Source: Folioceros fuciformis (lineage: Eukaryota; Anthocerotophyta; Anthocerotopsida; Anthocerotales). From it: a stretch of 64,000 bases of DNA. Positions within the stretch are counted from its first letter, which is position 1. Every line of letters begins with the position of its first letter. The position numbers and the translations under genes were made by a program. The notes under the pieces were generated by a model that was given only the letters and a program-made list of their open reading frames with translations, was not told the DNA's origin and did not search any database. Shown piece by piece: positions 32,610 to 43,400 of this stretch. The stretch covers positions 126,921 to 190,920 of the forward strand of contig JBNGIO010006282.1 of assembly GCA_049999805.1 (NCBI GenBank), written 5' to 3'.

Positions 32610-33422
32610 ATGGCTGTCATCATTTCCAAATCCACGTTTCTGGCTGTGCTCGTGTTCCTCATTGCTGTATTGACCTTCATCGAGGTGGCTCTTGCTTCTT
32701 GGCTACAAGACCGGCTCCTCGGACCCGATGGCGATCCCGCTGGTATTCGTGCGGTGCAGAAAGGAGACAGCAAGATTTGTGACTTTTTGCGTAGCTTGCC
32801 TGCGGATGTGGTGACTTGAGAATTCTTCGCTGTTGTTGAATTGTCGACAGGGACCAATATTGTCACACCAATTTTCGTTGTGGTCACGCTCATTTCGGGA
32901 GTAGTTGGGATAGCAGCGCTTCTCGCTGCCAGCAACGCCATTAAAGAATGGAGCTCCGGTGGCTTGGCAGGCGCCGACGGTGCCACTGTTCTGATTGACC
33001 TTCTCCTCTCCTTCCTTGCTCTCGGGTATGGTATCGTTGTGCTGCCGGCGAGCACAAACATGATTCTTGCAAGACAGCTTGGAAGGATAGCGCTCAGCCT
33101 TTTTCTTTCTTGTCTCTGCAACAGGTATGCATGCAAGGAGATCGACGAAGAGAACAACAGTCCACCCCATCATCGGGACGGACGAATTGTGAGTGACTTG
33201 ACCCCTTGTTCGTTCAGCCTAGAACACTTCTCTTGAATACTGCAGTGTCCGGATTCTTTGAACACAAACATTCTTGCAGTAGACGACTGATCCAGGAACT
33301 ATGACATGATTGTGGAAAACTCACAGCAAACGCTGGAGGCTTTTGTGATAATCATCGCCGCCTTCAAGCTCTTCAAACTGGTGACCTTGCACTCAAACCT
33401 CACGGACAGGATTTTCACGTAG
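32610..33422 (+). CDS. AWPM-19-like four-span membrane protein, copy 1
   Basis: Four exons, 32610-32742, 32851-33025, 33125-33188 and 33327-33422, join without frame error (468 bp, 155 residues). The AWPM-19 family comprises small plasma-membrane proteins induced by ABA, drought or cold; a rice member, OsPM1, has been reported as an ABA importer. Four hydrophobic segments are visible: STFLAVLVFLIAVLTFIEVA; TPIFVVVTLISGVVGIAALL; VLIDLLLSFLALGYACKEID, which includes the ACKEI family motif; and TLEAFVIIIAAFKLFKLV, which includes the conserved TLEAF. The length is at the short end of the family. The tandem paralogue lies 0.85 kb downstream on the same strand, with the same intron positions. Confidence 0.85.
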
Positions 33423-34267
33423 GATGCTGTCTGCGTTAGGGTGACATTGTTGCACTCACCTCCTGATTCGGGAAAATGTCACAGAGTGAGTGACATTATT
33501 TGTACTCTTCTTATTCTTGTATTCATTTGGAAGAACAAAGTATGTACTCCGCTATCGGCGTGATCATGTTCAGTGGTTGGCACCATGTTCTGTAATAACG
33601 AAGCAACATGTGCAGCTGCTGACTGTCTTTTCCATCACGGAGGTCACCATGAGTGCCAATTCGTAGCTGCACGACACATGGAACTCGCAGCAACAACTTG
33701 GATGTACGAAAGGGTGGAGAGAAGGATTGTTTGATCAGCGGAGGAAGAACTCCGAAGACGATGTTCTCACCACTACAACATACAGGCTGTACTCTCTGGC
33801 CTTCAGCACTCATCGGCTCAATTTGCTCTACATTTGCCGTCCCGGCGCTCGGGTGGCCATGGGCCAGCTGTTAAACTGAGAACTGAGTTACCAAGGACTC
33901 AAGTTGCGATTCGCCGCCGGCCATTTGCAGGCAAGCGGACATCGCATTTTCCTCCTGTTACAGTGGAGCCGGCCCTTCTCCACCTCCGCCCAGGTGATGC
34001 ATTATCCTCGACTTGTTTGATTCGTCCAATAGTTTGTCTTCACCAACACTCTGGACGGCATGCCGTTCTTCTTATTATGGCAGGTGAAGCTGGGTCTCCC
34101 AGCGCTCCTCTCCTTGTCTTCCACGAGGCTTCATCGAATCCCAGGCTGCCTCAGCAAATTACTCTTGCAGTGAGGATTTTGTTCGGGAAGAACAAGAATG
34201 GTGAGGGCTTCCTAGCACGGTGTTTTCTCGAACTTCGATCCATGTCGTGGTTCGTGAGATTGAACTG
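33423..34267. other. spacer between tandem AWPM-19-like genes
   Basis: No gene or repeat was recognised. It should contain the 3' region of copy 1 and the promoter and leader, possibly with a 5' exon, of copy 2. Confidence 0.4.
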
Positions 34268-35286
34268 ATGAAACATAAGACTTTTCCCCCTGAAATTGAT
34301 GCGCAGGGGACGACTCCGTTGCCTACTGAGGAGGCTTCTCCCAGTTCCACCTCGCATGCTGCCACCGTGGTGTCCGAAAAGGGTGCTCTGCATCCGAGCT
34401 CTGCTGCCCTGACCATCAGTATCGACTGGAGTAGACTTCCAATCAGTCCGGTGGTACTTCTCCCAGGTCTCTTGCTGTGGCTACAATTTGCGTTAACAAT
34501 CGTGGCCTTGGGATTGGCTTCGGCGGTCATCAACAAATTGATTGACGGCTCTTCTGAGGGTATGTTTCATGTCCCTTGTTCCCCCCGCCGCCCGTCGTTT
34601 TCAATATGATGGTGGAATTTTGAGCCTGTGCAGGTGTTACATGTCCGCAGGGAACAATGCCACAGCCGCCTTTCTTCTAGTAACTCTGATATCTGAGACA
34701 GTAGCGCTAGCAGCTATCGCGATTGCAGCTCAGCACTTGTGGCAGAGAACACCCAGAAGCTTCGCATCTGACGCAATAGTTATCACTTTACTGGACCTGG
34801 CCCTCTCCGGGTTGGCTTTCGGGTACGTAGTCCTCCGGCGCATTCATGCCTTCAAGTTCTTCACGAATGCATCATGGAAATAACCTGGTCACCCAGCTTG
34901 GAACTGAGAAGGAATCTCTGCTCGTTTGTTCACAGTTTCGCTTGCAAGGAGGCAAATGTTGGCGATGAGACGGTGGACACGTCATACGGATTACTGAACG
35001 TGGAAGAAACAGTCTCAAGAGGCTCGAGATTGGTGAGCGCACTTCCGCTTACTGTGAATGTCCTGTATAACAGAGCTGGTCTGCGCTCAGTTCCCGCTGT
35101 GATCCCAGTTCACGAATTGCGGCCCATGTTCACTGTACTGTGCAGAAAGGCTTGGAAGTCATCGTCATCCTTCTTTTCTTATTCAAGTTCTTGAAGGTGG
35201 TCAGCATCATCTTTGTCGACGTTTTTGGAGTCCAGACAACGACTAGTAAGGCAGACCCTCCAGCGGCCCCAGCCCCTGAAACGTGA
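34268..35286 (+). CDS. AWPM-19-like membrane protein, copy 2 with extended N-terminus
   Basis: Four exons, 34268-34559, 34651-34822, 34936-35032 and 35146-35286, sum to 702 bp and 233 residues. Exon phases match copy 1 (the first intron splits a Gly codon, the second precedes ACKE). The membrane core is recognisable: VVLLPGLLLWLQFALTIVALG; ATAAFLLVTLISETVALAAIA; VITLLDLALSGLAFG then FACKEAN; and LEVIVILLFLFKFLKVVSII. It is more diverged than copy 1. It has about 55 extra polar Ser/Thr/Pro/Glu-rich residues before the first span and a Pro/Ala tail (PPAAPAPE). The start at 34268 is the first in-frame ATG of the exon; an upstream exon cannot be excluded. Function as a membrane protein is inferred from the family only. 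Confidence 0.75.
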
Positions 35287-35617
35287 GCCTCCTCCGACGG
35301 CCTCCACAAGTCCTGGCCAACCTGGATATGCACGTTCGAGGACAAGCGCTGTAATCGCGTTGGACGCGCCATATCCGGAATCTGTTGGAGATACTCTTGG
35401 TGGGGCCGGTTTAGCCACTCATTCTGTGATATTCAAAAGTGAACAAAATTCCGACCGCCTAGAGATTCTCTGTGACAGAAGTCCGAACCGAACTTGTGCT
35501 CTAGCAGTGAATTTGCAAAATTGGGAGAAAGATCGGACCGATCACCTGAGTTGCTGTAGTTTGTCGTAGCCCTATTCCTCGTTCTGGCCAGCAGCCTACC
35601 AATTCCAGCGATCTCCC

Positions 35618-36785
35618 ATGGCTTTGAGTGTTGGGAGCAGAGTCATCCCCGGAACTTTGATTAGCTCCAGGAACGATTGCTTGGAACCAGAGCTTTCCGC
35701 CTGCAGAGTTCCTGGTGGGAAACGCTTCCCGTCTTACCAGTTTTCCAGCACTCAGAAGAACGGGTCACTCTGTGGATATGCTTCTGTAGTCTGCTTGTCA
35801 CTGGGCAGCAGGGAAGAGGGGTTTGCTCCAGCATTCACCGAAGAGTTTCGGACAAGGACTAGTGGTGATGAGGTATGAAACATCTTGCTTAACGTCGTCA
35901 GCATTCACCAGCTCAAATATGTACCTGGACCGTGTGGGGTGTTGTGGGTCAGGTCCGGAAGGAGATTCTCAAGTGCTATGATCTTGTTCATAAGCGTGGA
36001 AGGGGAGCCGTGTACTTGGGTTCAGCACGGACCAAGGTCGGGCACCCTCATTATGACCAGGCCATGGAGCTTGGCCGTGAGGTAAGACCCAACACTCCAC
36101 GGATGCTGTCGCTGTACTGCAATTGCAGCACCGTGATACCAACCGGCTGTTGCTTGCAGGTAGCGCTCCTGCTTGACTGCACATCCTGGACTGGAGTTGG
36201 GCCCGGACTGATGGATGCAGTGGTCAGAGGAGCCATGGAAGCCCGCAAACCTGTTGCAGGATTCAAAATTTACATGGAGGCAGGCGAATGGACCAATTCC
36301 AACACACACCCCTACTTGCCCAGTGACACTTACTTCACTTGTCGGTGTGTGCTTGTCGCACACCTTTCCAGCACGGGACTACTCAATGAACCGTTTCGCA
36401 CTGTACTGCTGGCTGTTGCATTAGTTTTGACGTTCTCCTGTGATGCAGCTTCTTCTCTGCAAGAAAGCACGGACTGGTGGACGCTGGGGTAAGGAATCAC
36501 AAACAAGACAAAACAGCATTCGTGGCCTTACCAGGAGGCGTGGGCACCTTGGATGAGATCTTCGAAATCTTGACTCTCATTCAGCTTGGTCGAATTGGTT
36601 CTTCGCATCCTGTACCTTTCCTCGTCATGAACTACGATGGATTTTACGACAACCTTCTCAAGTTTTTGGATACCTGTGGAGAGTGGGGCACGTTATCCCC
36701 CGGAGAGCTCCGAGGACTCTGGACCATATGCGGGACAAATTCTGAGGCCCTGAAGTACCTTGCTGACTTCTACAACCTAAAATGA
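35618..36785 (+). CDS. LOG-like / lysine-decarboxylase-fold protein, probably plastidic
   Basis: Four exons, 35618-35872, 35953-36081, 36160-36344 and 36449-36785, join to 906 bp and 301 residues. It is the homologue of Arabidopsis At1g50575, a 'lysine decarboxylase-like' relative of LOG cytokinin-activating phosphoribohydrolases. Landmarks: GAVYLGSARTKVGHPHYDQA, WTGVGPGLMDAVVRGAMEA, TASN/TNSN-HPYLPSDTYFTCR, FSARKHGLVDAGVRN, the nucleotide-site motif LPGGVGTLDEIFEILTLIQ, VPFLVMNYDGFYDNLL, and the end EALKYLADFYNL. Exon 1 (85 residues, Ser/Arg-rich) looks like a transit peptide. The PGGxGTxxE motif is intact, which suggests a Rossmann-fold nucleotide-processing enzyme. Cytokinin activity itself is not established for this subfamily. 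Confidence 0.88.
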
Positions 36786-37314
36786 GCCGTGGACGATGCC
36801 AAGCTCTTGGTTTCCAACTATTGTGCCGGCCAAACACCTTCCAAGAAGGTCATTCACATAAACATGACCAATTTCCAATACGATGATACCTCCACCTCGA
36901 AGTGGGAACAACCCCAGGTCATTCTGCCCGTCCTGCAAACAGGGGAGAGCAGGATTCAGCTCACACGATAGAATCGTAGCTAGGCAAGAAAACTGGCTCA
37001 AGAGGCGATAGCCACACTTACTCCACATCCTTGACAACATGACGCCAACCCCATCGATCGCGTCCTCCGGATTACACACCCCTGGCACCATCTCGTGAAT
37101 CCTGTTCAGACGGCTATCAGATCAAACGGGAAGAGGCAAGTTCGGCAAATCCACGCAGTTTTGAAACAGTATGTGTGTTACCATCATAGTGGTGGGGAGG
37201 CCGCTTCTCCGCACTGATGCTGAGGCTCAAACAGCAGCGTTTTTCTGCGTTCCAGATACCTCGACCGCAGTCGCGATTCCTGGATCGGAGCCCTTGCCAC
37301 AAAAACTTGCAAGC
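36786..37314. other. convergent spacer
   Basis: 3' regions of the LOG-like gene (+) and the first PPR gene (-). No further gene seen, and no DYW-domain remnant recognised after the PPR stop. Confidence 0.4.
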
Positions 37315-40047
37315 TCAACCAGCCACCATGCGAATTGGTTCATATCCACACTCCTTCCTGAGATCCGTGAAGAGTGTCCTCAGTGCGGCATACGTTTGCT
37401 TGCGTTCAGGGTGGTGCGAATCCTCGACCAGGAACGTGTGGACCCTACCGTCGACAGCCATCCGGGTACAGCCAGGCTCCTTCTTTGCATCGGCTTTCTG
37501 CATCATGTTCCTGATCTTCGCTCTTTCATCCCACCTGCCAGTAGCAGCATACATGTCTGCCAGAAGGACATATGCAGCAGCATTTGTTGGATCAAGGCTG
37601 AGTATGGCCGCAAATGAACGAACTCCCATCTCTACATTACCGTAGGTCCTACAAGCCCCAAGCAAGGACATCCACATGACAGTATTGCCACTCAATGATG
37701 GCAGTTCACTGATGAGATGTTCTGCTGCTTCCAATTGTCCTGCTCGCCCAAGCAGGTCAACTATACAGGTATGATGTTCTAATTCCGCTGAAACACCGTA
37801 ATCCGGAGTCATGGATCGGTACAATTGCATGCCCTCATCCACTAATCCGGCGTGGCTGCACGCTGAAAGTAATGAGACAAAGGTGATTCTGTTAGGTCGC
37901 AACCCATGACATTGCATTTCATTAAAGAGGTTCAGAGCCTCCTGACCACCTCCATGCTGTGCATATCCCCCAATCATGGCATTCCATGACACCAAATTTC
38001 GTATTGGCATTCTGTCAAACACTTTGAGCGCATCTGCCAAACTCCCACAGTTGGCATACATGTCAATGAGAGTGTTACCAACCACCAAAATTGACTCAAG
38101 GCCCCTATCCAGAATGTAATCATGGAGGAACTTGCCCTGATCCAGAGTTGCTATGCTGGAGCATGCTTTGAGGATGCTAACGACAGTAATTGTGTCAGGT
38201 TGTATTCCTTCTGCTTGCATCCGCTGAAAGAGGTCAACTGCTCTCTGTCCATACCCATGCCTAGCCAATCCCACAATTATGGAGTTCCAAGTCACCACCT
38301 CTCTGTTGGGCAGTCTCTGGAATACACACAGGGCATCGTCTAGATTCCCACATTTGACGTACATGTCGATGAGGGTGTTGCAAACATCTGCATCAGATTC
38401 CAGGTTGCTCCTTGTGATTTGACCGTGGACCAGCTTGCCCTGGTCCACAGCTGCTATGCTTGAACAGGCTTTCAGGATGCTGATGAGAGTGACCTTATTT
38501 GGATGCATCCCTGTCCTCTGCATGTCTTCAAAGAGTTCAAGGGCTGCATTACCATTCTCCACCTGGGCATATCCTGCAATCATGGCACTCCACGAAACCA
38601 GATCCTTTGACTTAAGTTTGTCGAATACATTACGAGCATCCTCCAGGCTCCCACACTTAGCATACATGTTCACAAGAGAGTTTCCAAGGGTAACATCCCA
38701 CTCGTCAGAAGATTCTTTGATGTAGGCATGCACTAACTTGCCTACATCCAAAGCTGCTCTATTTGAGCACACTCTCAAGACGCTGAGAAGAGTGGCCCGG
38801 TCTGGTTGGAGACCCTCGAGCTGCATGTCCTGGAATAGTTGCAGGGCCACCTGGGCATCTCCACTGTGGGCATAACCCGCAATCATTGACGTCCAAGTCA
38901 CCTTGTTTTTGGCTGGCAATTTGTCGAACTGTTTGCGTGCATCCTCAAGACACCCGCACTTAACATACATGTCGATAAGGGTGCTGCTGATAAAAACATC
39001 TGCTTCAGAATTAGTCTGTCTCGCATAAGCGTGAAGTAGCTTGCCTTGTTCAAGGGCTGATGTTCGAGAGCAAGCTTTCAGAACGCTGACCAGTGTGATA
39101 TGATTCGGAAGCAATCCCTCCTTTAACATCTGCAGATAGAGTTGAAGTGCTACTCGAGCATCCCCATGCTGCGCATAGGCTGAAATAATAGAAGTCCACG
39201 TCACCAGATCCTTCGTATCCAGTCCCTCGAACACTTTGTGGGCATCTTCTAGGCTGCCACTTTTAGCGTACATGTCGACAAGTGCACTGCCAACGAACAG
39301 ATCTTTTTCCAACCCACTTGCCCTGATATGAGCATGGTGCATTCTACCCTGATCTATATCTCTTACACTGGTGCATGCTTTCAACACGCTTATGAACATG
39401 GCCTTGTCCGGCTTCAGGCCTTCCTTTTGCATTTGCTGGCAGAGTTGGAGTGCATCCAGACCCATGCCATTATGAACATATCCTGCAATCATAACCTTCC
39501 ATGACACCATACTCCTTGCTGGCAGCCTGTCAAAAACACCTCGTGCATCTTCCAGGCTTCCACACTTAGCATACATACCAATCAGACTGTTGCTCACATA
39601 TGTACTTGACTCAAACCCACAGCCAACCACATGAGCATGAATCAACCTGCCTTCGGCCAGTGCTGCTGTGCTAGCACAAGCTTGCAGCGCAGCTACAAAG
39701 ACATAGTCGTTCGGGTGAGTACCTGCATCCAGCATCTGATGATAAAGCATGATAGCCTCTCCAGCCATACCCTGCTTGCCATGTGCAGAGATTATGGTTG
39801 CCCACGACGACACGCTCGATGCAGGCAACCTCCTGAACACCTGATCTGCCTCCGCCAAACTACCACAAGCTGCATACATCCGGATCAGGAGGTTCCCCAG
39901 AAAAATCTCTCCACCATGACCTGCTCTGGATATCAGGGCATCGACTTGCCTGCCTAGAGCTAGATCCATCCTCTCAGCGCACCCCTGAAGAAGGCAGACA
40001 AACGACTGCATAGAGTGTTGATGGAACAACGGAATCATGATCCGCAT
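37315..40047 (-). CDS. PLS-class PPR protein with E/E+ ending, 910 residues
   Basis: Intronless ORF from the ATG at 40047; an in-frame TAG lies 21 bp upstream, which fixes the start. It is built of P-L-S pentatricopeptide triplets that recur with a strict 101-residue period, with the block SLIGMYAKCGSLEDA and variants appearing seven times. The C-terminus has the E region (DLLGRAGQLEAAEHLI, WMSLLGACRTYGNVEMG, YVLLADMYAATGRWDE) and an E+ like end (GCTRMAVDGRVHTFLVEDS, HHPERKQTYAAL), stopping before a DYW domain. PLS-E/E+ PPR proteins bind organellar RNA in a sequence-specific way, usually as C-to-U editing factors that recruit a DYW deaminase in trans. Target and organelle are unknown; I see no strong transit peptide. 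Confidence 0.92.
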   Translation of the reverse strand: MRIMIPLFHQHSMQSFVCLLQGCAERMDLALGRQVDALISRAGHGGEIFLGNLLIRMYAACGSLAEADQVFRRLPASSVSSWATIISAHGKQGMAGEAIMLYHQMLDAGTHPNDYVFVAALQACASTAALAEGRLIHAHVVGCGFESSTYVSNSLIGMYAKCGSLEDARGVFDRLPARSMVSWKVMIAGYVHNGMGLDALQLCQQMQKEGLKPDKAMFISVLKACTSVRDIDQGRMHHAHIRASGLEKDLFVGSALVDMYAKSGSLEDAHKVFEGLDTKDLVTWTSIISAYAQHGDARVALQLYLQMLKEGLLPNHITLVSVLKACSRTSALEQGKLLHAYARQTNSEADVFISSTLIDMYVKCGCLEDARKQFDKLPAKNKVTWTSMIAGYAHSGDAQVALQLFQDMQLEGLQPDRATLLSVLRVCSNRAALDVGKLVHAYIKESSDEWDVTLGNSLVNMYAKCGSLEDARNVFDKLKSKDLVSWSAMIAGYAQVENGNAALELFEDMQRTGMHPNKVTLISILKACSSIAAVDQGKLVHGQITRSNLESDADVCNTLIDMYVKCGNLDDALCVFQRLPNREVVTWNSIIVGLARHGYGQRAVDLFQRMQAEGIQPDTITVVSILKACSSIATLDQGKFLHDYILDRGLESILVVGNTLIDMYANCGSLADALKVFDRMPIRNLVSWNAMIGGYAQHGGGQEALNLFNEMQCHGLRPNRITFVSLLSACSHAGLVDEGMQLYRSMTPDYGVSAELEHHTCIVDLLGRAGQLEAAEHLISELPSLSGNTVMWMSLLGACRTYGNVEMGVRSFAAILSLDPTNAAAYVLLADMYAATGRWDERAKIRNMMQKADAKKEPGCTRMAVDGRVHTFLVEDSHHPERKQTYAALRTLFTDLRKECGYEPIRMVAG
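38054..39872 (-). repeat. 303-bp coding supermodule array, seven copies
   Basis: The MYAKCG block of the PPR triplet (gcatacatg or a close variant on the plus strand) is anchored at 38054, 38357, 38660, 38963, 39266, 39569 and 39872. Every interval is exactly 303 bp, or 101 codons. Confidence 0.9.
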
Positions 40048-40404
40048 GTTGCAGTAATTTAGTCCGTTCTAACAGCAGAGTGTGTTTTCTGCATTTCGTC
40101 TTCTTCTTCCGTCTCTCTGCAACGTCGGATGCCACTTCTGCACAGTCAAGATGCCATTGAAAGAAGTTTTGTGATGCGCAAAGCAAGACGGCTGCCTCTA
40201 TCGCGGAGTGACCACTGCAGTCTCTGTTGATTCTGTCTCTAGGTCGAGGAAGCCTTGCATCACCTGTGCATCAATGACTGGATCTTGTACATTCAACTTC
40301 AATAGCATCATGAGAAATTGCGGACATATTTGCCAATCTAGACTTGCTCTTTGCACGATGCGACTACTTCATGTTGCTAGTGCGATGATTGACAGGGCCT
40401 CAAT

Positions 40405-43400
40405 TCACTGGCTGGTGCTTAAACCTACGATGCTGAAATTCGGAGTTCGTAACAGTTGTCGTATTCCATCCCGGCAGGGTCGTCTTATTCTTCGTGGCCG
40501 ACACAAATTTTGTGGCAGTTGGATTGTCAACACAGAGCAGACCAGGTTTTCACATTGATTATAGGTTACAATGAGTTCACAACCACGCTGGGGTTTTCCT
40601 CGGGAGTACGTGTTTTTGCATGCAGGATGGTCCGCTTCTTCTGTGTCGGTATACTCCTTTAAATCATGAGCCACCTCTAAGGCTGAAGAGTTCACACGTT
40701 GCCCATCCCCCTCCTTCTTCCTCTCGAAAGGTAGCTGCTGCGGTTCTGCTTGACCTCGGGTCAGCATCTCATCCCCGGCCAGAAAGCTATGCACAATTCC
40801 ATCCTTATCTGTCCACCAGCTCTGACCTGTCTGTTTCCTTGCCCTGATCTGGTTCCTGCTCTCCTGCATCTTCTCTGCCTGCTCCCACATCTGGGCAGTG
40901 TTGTAGATGTTCGACATCAACACGTAAGCTGCAAAATCCTTGGTGTCTAACTTCACTGCTTCACGGAAAGCAGGGAGTCCTACCTCCGCATTGTTCCACT
41001 TCCGACAAGCGCCCAAGAGTGTGCGCCAAACTGGAGCATTGGGAAGTACAGGCATGGTTCTCACTAAAGCTAGTGCTTCATCCAGATGTCCTGCACGACC
41101 CATGATATCTACCATGCATGTGTAGTGCTCATTTGTGGGTGTGATGCCGTAGTCTGTGCTCAAAGCCTGGAAGTACTCTTTTCCCTTGCTGACTAGACCT
41201 GCATGACTGCACACTGTGAGCACACTGAGAAGTGTGACCCCAACTGCCTGTACGCCGTCCTCTTTCATACTTTCGACCAAGTCGAAAACCATTTTGTTGT
41301 CTCCTTGGCAGGTGTACCCTGCAATCAGTGCATTCCAGGCGACGGCGTCCCTTTTGTTCAATCCATCAAACACTTTCTGTGCATCAACCATGCTCCCGGA
41401 CTTCCCATACATGTTGATCAGACAGTGAGCTACAAACCCATCAGATTCAAGCCCTAGTTCTGCAACCCGTGCGTGGAGCTGCCTTCCCTGGTACAAAGCT
41501 GCCAGTTTCGCACATGCCTGAAGGAGGCAAACGAATGTCAAGGCATCGGGTGTAGCAAAGTCATCTTCTTGCATAGCCCTGTAGAGACGAAGGGCTTCCT
41601 GACCCATCCCCTGCTGGGAATACCCTGCCATCAAGGCATTCCATGTCACCACATCCTTGTGGCCAAGTTGATCAAACACCGTCTGTGCATCTTCCAAGCT
41701 ACCACACCTTGCATACATGTTCACCAAGCTGTTGATCACAAACTCGTCGGCTTGATGTCCTAAATTTCTAATCTGCCCATGAAGATGCCTTCCTTTCTCC
41801 AAAGCCGGGGTACCTATGGTCGCACACGCCTGCAAGAGGCACCCAAATGTCACAGAATTGGGTGCAGTCATGCCTTCTTTTTCCAAAGCGCTATAGAGGT
41901 GCAGAGCTTCTTTGCCCATGCCCTGCTGGGCATATGCTGCTATCATGGCAGTCCATGTAACCACACTTTTCTTATCAAGTCCGTCAAAAACTCTTCGGGA
42001 ATCTTCCAAGCTGCCGCACTTTGCATACATGTTCACCAAACTGCTGGCTACAAATACATCACCTTGATGACCCTGGTTTCTAATCTGGATATGAAGCTGC
42101 TTCCCCTTCTCCAACGCCAGGGTGCCCATACTTGCACACGCCTCAAGGAGGCACACAAAAGTGACGGAATCAGGTACAGCAATGCCTTCGTCTTGCATAG
42201 CACTGTAAAGGCGGAGGGCCTCCTCTCCCATGCCCTGGTGGGAATATCCAGCTATCATAGCATTCCACGTCACCACGTCTTTCTGAACAAGTCCGTCAAA
42301 CACTGTCTGTGCATCTTCCATACTGCCGCACTTAGCATACATGTTCAACAGGCTGTTGGCTACAAACAGATCATTATCATATCCTCTGTTTCGAACCTCT
42401 GCATGAAGCTGCTTGCCCTTCTCCAACGCAGTAGTGCCCACAGTGGCACATGCCTGCAGGAGGCAAACGAATGTAACAGAATCGGGTCCAACGGTGGCAT
42501 CCTCTCGCATAGCACTGTACAGATGAAGGGCCCCCTGGCCCAGACCCCGCTGGGAATATCCTGCTATCAAGGCGTTCCACATCAGCACATCTTTCTGACC
42601 AAGTCCGTCAAACACACTCTGCGCGTCTTCCAAGTTGCCACACTTCGCATACATTGTTACCAAACTGTTGGCTACAAACACATCAGCTTGATGTCCACGT
42701 TCCCCAATTTGGGCGTGAAGATGCTTCCCCTTCTCCAAAGCCGGGGGGCCCACACTTGCACACGCCTGCAGGAGGCACACGAAAGTTACAGCATCTGGGA
42801 CAGAGATGCCTTCTTCTTCCATAGCGCCATATAGATGAAGGGCTTCATGCCCCATGCCCTGCTGGGAGTACGCTGCAATCATTGTAGTCCATGTCACCAC
42901 ATTCTTTTTTGCCAGTCCATCAAACAGTCTCTGAGCGTCTTCCAAGCTCCCACACTTTGCATACATGTTCACCAAACTACTGGCTACAAACAGATCAGCT
43001 TCAACACCTCGCTCGATAGTCTGTGCATGAATCTGCTTCCCCTTCTCCAATGCCAGGGTCCCAACACTTGCACATGCCTGCAGGAGGCAGGCAAACGTCA
43101 CAGAATTGGGTACAGCCATGCCTTCTTTTTCCATAGCACTGTACTGACGAAGCGCTTGCTGGCCCATACCCTGTTGAGAGTATCCTGCTATCATGGCAGT
43201 CCAGGTCACCACATCTTTCAGAACAAGACCGTCAAAAAGCCTCTCGGCATCTTCTAACCCACCACACTTTGCATACATGGTCACCAAACTGTTGGCTACG
43301 AACAAATCAGCTTGAAGCCCACGGTCTCTAATTTCACCATGAAGATCCTTCCCCCTCTCCAAAGCTGGGTGCCCCATACTCGCACATGCCTGCAGGAGGG

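Noticed and set aside
41779-42834. Long plus-strand ORF (351 codons) opposite the giant PPR gene
   Set aside because: It lies entirely antisense to the PPR repeats, and its own repeats mirror the 312-bp modules. The minus strand has unmistakable PPR motifs, so this frame is open only as a by-product.
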